DNA from: Lentisalinibacter salinarum
GTDB taxonomy: Bacteria > Pseudomonadota > Gammaproteobacteria > Steroidobacterales > Woeseiaceae
DNA length: 64,000 nt
Reading direction: 5' to 3'
Assembly: GCF_040706555.1 (NCBI RefSeq)
Contig: NZ_JAPDRH010000002.1
Span: forward strand, 744,001 to 808,000
Shown here: positions 42,525-49,240 of the stretch, one piece after another
Layout of the letters: every line of letters starts with the position of its first letter
Numbering within the stretch: position 1 is the first letter of the stretch
Position numbers and translations under genes: made by a program
The notes under the pieces: generated by a model
What the model was told of the DNA's origin: nothing
The model's database searches: none
Seen by the model: only the letters and a program-made list of their open reading frames with translations

Positions 42525-44093
42525 ATGGCACCGTCGGACGGCACGCCCGCCACCAACACGGGCATACTCGGCTGGATCGAGCGCACCGGCAACCGCCTGC
42601 CCGATCCGGTATTCATTTTCCTGTACCTGATCGCCGGACTGATCCTGTTCAGCGTCTTCGCGGCCTGGGTGGACATGTCCGCCCTGCACCCCACCGAAAA
42701 GGGCGCCGACGGCATGCCGCTGGTGCTCACGGCGGAGAGCCTGCTCTCGGCCGACAACATCCGGCGGCTGTGGGTGGAGATGCCGACAACATTCACCCAT
42801 TTCCATCCGCTGGGCTACGTGCTGGTGGTCATGCTGGGCGCCGGCATCGCCGAGCGCTCCGGGCTGTTCGCCTCGGCGATGCACGCCGGCGTACGCAACG
42901 CGCCCCGTTTCCTGCTGACGCCGGTGGTCGCGCTGGTGGCCATGCTGGGCAACCTGGCCGCCGATGCCGCCTACGTGGTGCTGATCCCGCTGGCCGGCGT
43001 GCTCTATGCCGCAGCCGGCCGGCATCCCATCGCCGGCATCACGGCGTCGTTCGCCGGCGTCTCCGGCGGCTTCTCGGCCAACCTGCTGCCGGGTCAGCTG
43101 GATGCCCTGCTGTTCGGCATCACCGAGGCCGCGGCCGAGAGCATCGTGCCGGCGTGGGATGCCAACATCGCCGGCAACTGGTACTTCATCGCCGCCATGA
43201 CGTTCTTGTTCCTGCCGGTTATCTGGTACGTCACCGACCGCATCATCGAGCCGCGGCTCGGCACCTACACGCCCGAGGGCGAGGCGGCCAAGTCCATCCA
43301 CGAAGACAAACCGCTGACGCCCGAGGAGCGCCGTGGCCTGAAATGGGCCGGGCTGGCGGTGCTCGGCGTCGTGGCTCTCTGGATCTTCTTCACCATAGGA
43401 CCGGGCACGCCGCTGATCGACGAGACGGCTGACGAAACCGCCCGACTGTCGCCTTTCTATAAGTCTCTCGTGGCCGCTTTCTTCATCCTGTTCCTCGCCG
43501 CGGGCTGGGCGTACGGATCCGCTGCCGGCACCGTTAAGGGCCACCGGGACATCGTCACCATGATGTCCGAGTCCATGGCGGACCTGGCCTACTACCTGGT
43601 GCTCGCCTTCGCCGCGGCCCACTTCGTGGCCATGTTCAACTGGTCGAACCTCGGCCTCATCTTCGCGGTTCAGGGCGCGGGTGCCATCGAGTCGTCGAAC
43701 CTGCCGATGCCGGTACTCCTGGCGTTGCTGGTGCTGTTCGCCGGCGGCATCAACCTGCTCGTGGGCTCCGCCAGCGCCAAGTGGGCCCTGCTCGCGCCGG
43801 TGATGATACCGATGATGATGCTGCTCGGCGTGAGCCCCGAGATGACAACCGCCGCGTATCGGGTGGGCGACAGCGCCACCAACATCATCACGCCGCTGAT
43901 GGTCTACTTCCCGCTGATCCTGACCTTCTGCCAGCGCTGGAAACCGGATTTCGGCATCGGCAGCCTGATGGCCGCCATGATCCCGTATTCCATCTGGCTG
44001 ATGGTCGGCGGTCTGGTGATGACGATGATCTGGGTGGGACTGGGCCTGCCGCTGGGTCCGGGGGCCTCGGTGGGCTATCAGCTCCCCGGCTGA
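42525..44093 (+). CDS. AbgT-family transporter
   Basis: 522 aa from MAPSDGTPA, with GAGGGAG upstream; an alternative in-frame start 45 bases earlier lacks this. About 11-12 hydrophobic segments are present. The family pattern is clear: GWIERTGNRLPDPVFIFLYLIAGLILFSVFAAW, GFSANLLPGQLDALLFGITEAA, SASAKWALLAPVMIPMMMLLGVSPEMTTAAYRVGDSATNIITPLM. Members import p-aminobenzoyl-glutamate or, in other species, export sulfa-like antimetabolites. The gene is divergent from the CBS/amidase pair. Its end nearly touches the next coding frame. Confidence 0.93.
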   Translation: MAPSDGTPATNTGILGWIERTGNRLPDPVFIFLYLIAGLILFSVFAAWVDMSALHPTEKGADGMPLVLTAESLLSADNIRRLWVEMPTTFTHFHPLGYVLVVMLGAGIAERSGLFASAMHAGVRNAPRFLLTPVVALVAMLGNLAADAAYVVLIPLAGVLYAAAGRHPIAGITASFAGVSGGFSANLLPGQLDALLFGITEAAAESIVPAWDANIAGNWYFIAAMTFLFLPVIWYVTDRIIEPRLGTYTPEGEAAKSIHEDKPLTPEERRGLKWAGLAVLGVVALWIFFTIGPGTPLIDETADETARLSPFYKSLVAAFFILFLAAGWAYGSAAGTVKGHRDIVTMMSESMADLAYYLVLAFAAAHFVAMFNWSNLGLIFAVQGAGAIESSNLPMPVLLALLVLFAGGINLLVGSASAKWALLAPVMIPMMMLLGVSPEMTTAAYRVGDSATNIITPLMVYFPLILTFCQRWKPDFGIGSLMAAMIPYSIWLMVGGLVMTMIWVGLGLPLGPGASVGYQLPG

Positions 44094-44100
44094 CACCGGC

Positions 44101-45318
44101 ATTGCCGCGCCGCCGTTCGGCGCGGCGGCGCCGCGGGACCTGTGCACCGACTGCGGCATCTCGCGGACGGCCGAACCCAAGCGCTGCGGCCGTGCCTGCC
44201 AGTTCATAAAGCCCGATTACCCGGGGCTCGAGCGGCAGGTACACGGCCGAGCCCGTGACCCGGCGCGGCCCGACGAGCTGCACTTCGGCCCCTTCCGCCG
44301 GATGCTGCGGGCCCGGCTCGCAGAGTCGCGGGAAGGTGCCCAATGGACCGGCATCACCACGCGCATCGGCGAGCGGCTGCTCGAGGACGGGCTGGTGGAT
44401 GCCGTGCTCACCATGGGGCCCGACCCGCAGGACCGCTGGAAGCCCGTGCCCGTGCTGGTCACCGACTCGCGGCAGATGGCCGCCTGCCGCGGCATGCGCA
44501 TGGGCTACGCGCCCCTCCTGGCGCTGCTCGAGCCCGCCGTCGAGGCCGGGCATCGGCGCATCGCAGTGATCGGCATCCCGTGCCAGGTCTACGCCCTGCG
44601 GGCACTGGAACGGGAGCTGGGGCTCGAGCGCCTGTACGTGATCGGCACGCCCTGCTCCGACAACACCACCACCGAGCGCTTCCACCGGTTTCTGGCGTTG
44701 CTGTCCGACGAACCCGAGACCATCGAGTACCTGGAGTTCCGCGCCGACTTCCACGTGGAGCTGCGCTACACCGACGGCCGCCGCCGCGAGATCCGGTTCC
44801 TGAAACTGCCTATCTCAAAACTGCCCTCGGACTTCTTCCCGCTGACCTGCCGCACCTGCGTCGACTACACCAACGTGCTGGCCGACATCACCGTCGGCTA
44901 CATGGGCGGCGAGGGCGAGCAGTGGCTGCTGGTGCGCAACCACCGCGGCGAGGAACTGCTGGGACTGCTGGGCACGGAGGTCGTGACGAGCGAGCCCGGC
45001 AGCGCGGGCAGGCGGAAGAGCCATGTCGAAGGCTTCCTGAAGAACACGGAACGCGCCGCCGGCGGATTGCCGGTGCGGGGCATGCCGGACTGGCTCCGGC
45101 CGCTGGTCGGCTGGCTCATGCCGCGCATCGGCCCGCGGGGTCTGGAGTTCGCCCGCGCCCGGGTGGAGATGAAAGCGGTGGAGACGGTGCTGCACCTGGC
45201 GCGTCAGGCACCGCGGCGCATGCGCCACATGGTGCCGGCGCACGTGTGGAGGCTGGTCGCGCCCTACGGACTCACGCGGGACGGTTCGAAGCCCATGCGC
45301 GACAACAGCTCACGGTAG
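44101..45318 (+). CDS. BciB-like flavin/Fe-S reductase (F420-hydrogenase beta-subunit family), start unclear
   Basis: About 405 aa. Conserved blocks HGRARDPARPDELHFG, GAQWTGITTRIGERLL, GIPCQVYALRALERELGLERLYVIGTPC, TCRTCVDYTNVLADITVGYMG and the final IGPRGLEFAR match cyanobacterial-type 8-vinyl chlorophyllide reductase BciB. An N-terminal cysteine set (LCTDCG and KRCGRACQF) gives the 4Fe-4S ligands. These essential cysteines lie before the first ATG (44302), and the frame from 44029 to there has no ATG, GTG or TTG. The start must be ATT (44101), ATC (44077) or CTG (44140), or there is a frameshift. No other pigment gene is in the window, so the substrate may not be a chlorophyll. The 3' end overlaps the convergent regulator gene by 55 bases. 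Confidence 0.75.
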   Translation: MAAPPFGAAAPRDLCTDCGISRTAEPKRCGRACQFIKPDYPGLERQVHGRARDPARPDELHFGPFRRMLRARLAESREGAQWTGITTRIGERLLEDGLVDAVLTMGPDPQDRWKPVPVLVTDSRQMAACRGMRMGYAPLLALLEPAVEAGHRRIAVIGIPCQVYALRALERELGLERLYVIGTPCSDNTTTERFHRFLALLSDEPETIEYLEFRADFHVELRYTDGRRREIRFLKLPISKLPSDFFPLTCRTCVDYTNVLADITVGYMGGEGEQWLLVRNHRGEELLGLLGTEVVTSEPGSAGRRKSHVEGFLKNTERAAGGLPVRGMPDWLRPLVGWLMPRIGPRGLEFARARVEMKAVETVLHLARQAPRRMRHMVPAHVWRLVAPYGLTRDGSKPMRDNSSR

Positions 45319-47117
45319 CGGGGGTCGCCTCGCAGCGGCTCGAGGAGCGGGTCGACTTTCAGGTCCGTCATACCCGGGTCGCGCGCCTCCCACGCCCGCT
45401 CGAGCCAGCGGAAGGCGAGGTCGGTCTCGCCCAGCCAGGCGTAGACTTCCCCGATCTGGTACGGCGCGGTGACCGCATGGTCCCGCTCCAGGATCGACAC
45501 GGCCGCCAGTGCCTGCTCTCTCTCGCCGCGAGCCTCCGCGATCAGCGCATCGGCCACCGGCCCCAGTATGGGATTCGGCTCCACCCGGCTCCCGGCCAGC
45601 GCGACGTTGCCGCGCTCGAGGTCGATCTGGACCCGTAGCAGACCGGCGCGGGGATAGCCGGGCACCAGTTCCTCGGCGCGGTCGAGCGCGTGTTCGGCAC
45701 CCTCGAGATCGCCGGCGGTATAACGGAAATAGGCGAGGTTGTAATAGGGACTGGCACGCAACGGGTCGCGCTCGGTTGCCATGGCGGCGAGCCTCACCGC
45801 CCGATCGAACTCCCCCAGGTGGAAGTTCAGCGCGGCGTTGGCCATCAGCACGAAGCCGTCACCGGGGGCCAGCTCCAGGGCCCGCTCCAGGGAGCGCCGG
45901 GCTTCCTCCCAGTTCCAGTCGTAATAGAGGTGCATCCAGCCCAGCAGCAGGTGCGCTTCCGCCAGGTCGGGCGCGAGCTCCAGGGCCCGCCGCGCGTGAG
46001 TGCCGCCGCGCCCGTAGCCCTCGTCTGCCGGGATCGCGCCGATATCGGCAAGTCGCATCCAGGCCCCGGCAAGAGCCGAGTATGCCGGCGCGAATGCGCG
46101 ATCGGCCGCCACCGCCTCCTCGAGGTAACGGATGGCTTCGCGCAAACCTGGCTCGTCCCGCGCCGTCTCGAACAGGTAGCGCCCGTGCAGGTAGGCGATA
46201 TAGGCATCCCCCTCAGGCGCCCGGGGTGAAGGCACCGCGCTGCCGGCGGACAGCTTCACGCTGAGCTGGCTGGCGATGGCCCTGGCGATCTCCGTCTGCA
46301 ACAAAAAGGTGTCGCCGATACGCCGATCGTAGGTCTGCGCCCACAGGTTGTACCCACTGGCCACGTCCACCAGCTGCACGTTCACGCGGATGCGGTCGCG
46401 GTCCCGCCGGATGCTGCCGTCGAGCACCGCATCCACCTGCAGGCTGTCCCTGATGGCCGCGAGATCGTCGGCACGGTCGCGGAATTCGAAAGCCGAATGG
46501 CGGGCCACGACCCGCAGCTCGCCGATGGTGGACAGCGTGGTCAGTATCTCCTGGGCGAGACCGTCACCAAAGTACACATCCGCCTCTGCGCCGCCCTGCA
46601 CGGCGAACGGCAGCACGGCGATGGAGCCGCGCGTCGCGGAGCCGTCGCCGCTGCCGCTGCGCCAGAACACGAACGCCGCGGCCCCGAGCACCAGCAGCAC
46701 GCCGGCCGCCAGCATCCAGGTGCGCCGTCCGGCGTCCCCGCCGGCCGCAACCGTTGCCGGGGATGAAGCGTCGGTCCCGGCCATCTGCGGCGCGGCCGAT
46801 TCGGCGACCTCCGCCACCAGCCGGTAGCCCCGTTTCGGAATGGTCTCCACATAGCGATAACTGCCGCGGCGGTCGCCGAGCGCGCGCCGCAACTCGCCGA
46901 TGGTGGCGGTGAGCGGCTCGTCGGTCACCGCCGTGCGCCCCCAGACCTCGCCCAGGATGGTATCGCGCTCCACCACCTCGCCGGGGCTCGCGGCCAGCAG
47001 GCACAGCACGTCCATGGCCTTCGGGCGAAGGCGTTCCGATCTCCCGTCGCGGACGATGCGGCCTTCGAGAGGGAATACCTCCCAGTCGCCGACGATGAAC
47101 GGCTGCCTCAGCATCAC
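45264..47117 (-). CDS. CadC-like winged-helix regulator with membrane segment and TPR sensor
   Basis: 617 aa. Residues 1-105 form an OmpR/PhoB-type winged helix (ERLRPKAMDVLCLLAASPGEVVERDTILGEVWG, RGSYRYVETIPKRGYRLV). A single membrane helix follows (TWMLAAGVLLVLGAAAFVFW, about 133-152). The periplasmic part begins with an adenylate-cyclase-associated-like FlgI/TolB-type domain (IAVLPFAVQGGAEADVYFGDGLAQEILTTLS), then several TPR repeats (AHLLLGWMHLYYDWNWEEARRSLERALEL). It thus joins DNA binding to a periplasmic sensor in one chain. The start is GTG with GGGAGAG spaced seven bases; an ATG follows at once. Its divergent neighbours are probable targets. Confidence 0.88.
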   Translation of the reverse strand: MMLRQPFIVGDWEVFPLEGRIVRDGRSERLRPKAMDVLCLLAASPGEVVERDTILGEVWGRTAVTDEPLTATIGELRRALGDRRGSYRYVETIPKRGYRLVAEVAESAAPQMAGTDASSPATVAAGGDAGRRTWMLAAGVLLVLGAAAFVFWRSGSGDGSATRGSIAVLPFAVQGGAEADVYFGDGLAQEILTTLSTIGELRVVARHSAFEFRDRADDLAAIRDSLQVDAVLDGSIRRDRDRIRVNVQLVDVASGYNLWAQTYDRRIGDTFLLQTEIARAIASQLSVKLSAGSAVPSPRAPEGDAYIAYLHGRYLFETARDEPGLREAIRYLEEAVAADRAFAPAYSALAGAWMRLADIGAIPADEGYGRGGTHARRALELAPDLAEAHLLLGWMHLYYDWNWEEARRSLERALELAPGDGFVLMANAALNFHLGEFDRAVRLAAMATERDPLRASPYYNLAYFRYTAGDLEGAEHALDRAEELVPGYPRAGLLRVQIDLERGNVALAGSRVEPNPILGPVADALIAEARGEREQALAAVSILERDHAVTAPYQIGEVYAWLGETDLAFRWLERAWEARDPGMTDLKVDPLLEPLRGDPRYRELLSRMGFEPSRVSP

Positions 47118-47328
47118 GCTGCTTCTCTCCCGTGGTTCCCGCCAATTCTAGACCGCGGCAGCGGGCCCGAGACACATCCCGGCGCATCTCTGCACGCACC
47201 TGCGGACAAATTTCGGTTTTTCTTCGGAATTAAAGCGCTTCTATTTCAGTTAGTTAGCGCGCGGCCTCCCCATCATTCGCTTCGTCGGCAGCGCGGTTGC
47301 CGCCGACCAGCGACGAGGAGGAAACGTC

Positions 47329-47451
47329 ATGAAGACACGCAAGCAATGGCAGGAACGCGCGATATCCCAGGCCGTCGGCTGGCTCGTGCTGGCTGCACTG
47401 GTCACCGCCTACGGCTACAGCGTCGCGCAGTTCGCCGGCGTGGCGGGCTGA
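47329..47451 (+). CDS. Small single-pass membrane protein (40 aa)
   Basis: 40 aa with an excellent GAGGAGG ribosome site. A charged start (MKTRKQWQERAISQ) leads into one hydrophobic helix (AVGWLVLAALVTAYGYSVA). No family recognised. It is the first of three same-strand genes leading to a sterol-desaturase-family enzyme, with only 13 bases to the next. The strong ribosome site is the main reason to call it real. Confidence 0.62.
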   Translation: MKTRKQWQERAISQAVGWLVLAALVTAYGYSVAQFAGVAG

Positions 47452-47464
47452 AGCGGAGCCATCC

Positions 47465-47620
47465 GTGGATACGCCCCGCCACCCGAAGCAATCCCGCCCC
47501 GGCCGCAAGCGCACCGCTGGCGGCCGGGGCGAGGAGATGGAACCGGCAGTGATTGCGCTGCTGGTGTTGTACGGCCTGGCCATCCTGTGCGCGAACGCCG
47601 CACTGATGGCGGGCCTCTGA
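47465..47620 (+). CDS. Small membrane protein (51 aa, GTG start)
   Basis: 51 aa from a GTG with GGAG eight bases upstream; an internal ATG at 47537 would give only 27 aa. A basic Pro/Arg-rich head (DTPRHPKQSRPGRKRTAGGRGEE) precedes one helix (AVIALLVLYGLAILCANAALM). It lies between another tiny membrane protein and the desaturase-family gene, 16 bases from the latter. No family recognised. Confidence 0.55.
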   Translation: MDTPRHPKQSRPGRKRTAGGRGEEMEPAVIALLVLYGLAILCANAALMAGL

Positions 47621-47636
47621 GAGAGAGGAAAAAGAG

Positions 47637-48422
47637 ATGATCGAAATACTGGGCATTATCGGCCTCGCCTTCATCCCCGCCTTCATGGCGCTGGACCTGG
47701 TCTACGAGGCTCGCGAGTTCGAGGCACCGCGCTGGTACCGGCTGCGCATGTTCGCCGCCACCGTCGCCGTGCTCGGTGGTTCCATCGCCGTCACCGCGTT
47801 CTGGGGCACCGTGTTCGAGGGCGTGAGCCTGCTGGACGGTTCGGTGCTCGGCACCTGGGGCGGCGTGGCGGCGGGGATTCTGGTCTACGAGCTGATCCAT
47901 TACGCGTATCACCGCTCGGCGCACCGCTTCGACTGGCTGTGGCTGGCCGGACACCAGGTGCACCACAGCGCGGAGAAGATCGACGCCTTCGGGGCCAACT
48001 ACCTGCACCCGATCGACCTGTTCTTCTTCACGACGTGGAGTTCGCTGGTGTTCTTCCCGCTGCTGGGGCTCACGCCGGAGGCGGGCGCCATCTGCGCGAC
48101 CTGGCTCGCCTTCAACGCGATGTTCCAGCACGCGAACATCAGGACACCGCACTGGCTCGGCTACCTGATCCAGCGGCCGGAGAGTCACCTGGTGCATCAC
48201 GCCCGCGGCCGGCACGAGTTCAACTACGCCAACCTTCCGCTGTGGGACATGGTGTTCGGCACGTTCCGTAATCCGCGCAGCGTGGAAGGAATGGAAGCCG
48301 GTTTCTGGAACGGGGCGTCGACCCGCATCCTGGACATGCTGCGTTTCCGTGACGTGTCCAAGGCGCCGGCGGCGACCGTGGCCGATGAGCCGGAAACCCG
48401 TCCGCTGCAGGAAGCCGCGTGA
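47637..48422 (+). CDS. Sterol-desaturase/fatty-acid-hydroxylase superfamily membrane enzyme
   Basis: 261 aa with four or more hydrophobic segments. The di-iron histidine boxes are complete: HYAYHRSAHR, HQVHHSAEKIDAF and HLVHHARGRHEFNYANLPLWDMVFGTF. Such enzymes use oxygen to hydroxylate or desaturate lipids, sterols or carotenoids in the membrane. Substrate unknown. Preceded by GAGAGAGGA. It is the third gene after two tiny membrane proteins and ends in a strong terminator. The CadC-like regulator lies divergently upstream of the unit. Confidence 0.88.
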   Translation: MIEILGIIGLAFIPAFMALDLVYEAREFEAPRWYRLRMFAATVAVLGGSIAVTAFWGTVFEGVSLLDGSVLGTWGGVAAGILVYELIHYAYHRSAHRFDWLWLAGHQVHHSAEKIDAFGANYLHPIDLFFFTTWSSLVFFPLLGLTPEAGAICATWLAFNAMFQHANIRTPHWLGYLIQRPESHLVHHARGRHEFNYANLPLWDMVFGTFRNPRSVEGMEAGFWNGASTRILDMLRFRDVSKAPAATVADEPETRPLQEAA

Positions 48423-48450
48423 ATCCACCCCGCCCCGCGTAGGGGCCCTT

Positions 48451-48490
48451 GCCCGGGCACTGCGACCCTGCGGTGCCCGGGCCTTTTTTT
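48451..48490 (+). terminator. Terminator after the sterol-desaturase-family gene
   Basis: A 10-bp stem (GCCCGGGCAC with GTGCCCGGGC) and a 12-base loop lead, after one C, into seven T residues. Confidence 0.92.
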
Positions 48491-48568
48491 GCCCGGTTTT
48501 CTGCGCAGCGGCTGAACAGCCCCCGCCCCGGCGCCACAGCGGAGGCGAGCTGTGGAACAATGCGCGCC

Positions 48569-49240
48569 ATGCGCATCACCCTCGAACAGGTCAGCAAGCA
48601 CTACCGGGCAGGCGAACACCGCCAGACCGTGCTCGACGGCGTCAGCGCCGAATTCGCCAGCGGCCGCTTTGTCGCGCTGCTGGGACGCAGCGGCTCGGGC
48701 AAGTCCACGCTGCTGAACCTGATCGCCGGTTTCGACGAACCCAGCGCCGGCCGCATCCGCATCGGCGACCAACCGGTGAGCGGCGTGGCGGACCGGGAGC
48801 GCACGCTGTTCCGCCGCCGTCATCTCGGCTTCGTGTTTCAGTTCTTCAACCTGCTGCCGACGCTGACCGCGGGCGAGAACGTCCGCCTGCCGCTGGAGCT
48901 GCTCGACGTGCCGGCGGCCGAGGGCCGGGAACGAGCGGAAGCGGCGCTGGCCGGCGTGGGCATGGAGGGCTTCCGCGACCGCTTCCCGGAGGAGCTGTCC
49001 GGCGGCGAGCAGCAGCGGGTGGCCATCGCCCGGGCGCTGATCCACGAGCCCGCCATCGTGCTGGCCGACGAGCCCACCGGCAACCTGGACCTGTCCACGG
49101 CGCAGCAGGTGGTCGAACTCCTCGATGACGCCTGCCGGCGCCAGGGCACCACGCTGATCATGGCCACCCACAGCACCGAGGTCATCGGCTACGCCGACGA
49201 GGTCTACGAGGTGCGCGAGGGCGGCCTGGAGCGCCAGTGA
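48569..49240 (+). CDS. ABC transporter ATPase, LolD/MacB-like (AttE-like)
   Basis: 223 aa. Complete nucleotide-binding domain: Walker A GRSGSGKST, Q-loop VFQFFNLLP, signature LSGGEQQRVAIARAL, Walker B IVLADEPTGNLD and the H-loop His in ATHSTE. The start could also be nine bases upstream. It belongs to the exporters with FtsX-type permeases that extract lipoproteins or toxic compounds from the outer leaflet. Its stop overlaps the permease start, so ATPase, permease and an attH-like lipoprotein form one operon. Confidence 0.93.
   Translation: MRITLEQVSKHYRAGEHRQTVLDGVSAEFASGRFVALLGRSGSGKSTLLNLIAGFDEPSAGRIRIGDQPVSGVADRERTLFRRRHLGFVFQFFNLLPTLTAGENVRLPLELLDVPAAEGRERAEAALAGVGMEGFRDRFPEELSGGEQQRVAIARALIHEPAIVLADEPTGNLDLSTAQQVVELLDDACRRQGTTLIMATHSTEVIGYADEVYEVREGGLERQ

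Noticed and set aside
44302..45318. The BciB-like gene starting at the first ATG
   Set aside because: That start would remove the conserved 4Fe-4S cysteines and the HGRARD block, which are in frame upstream.
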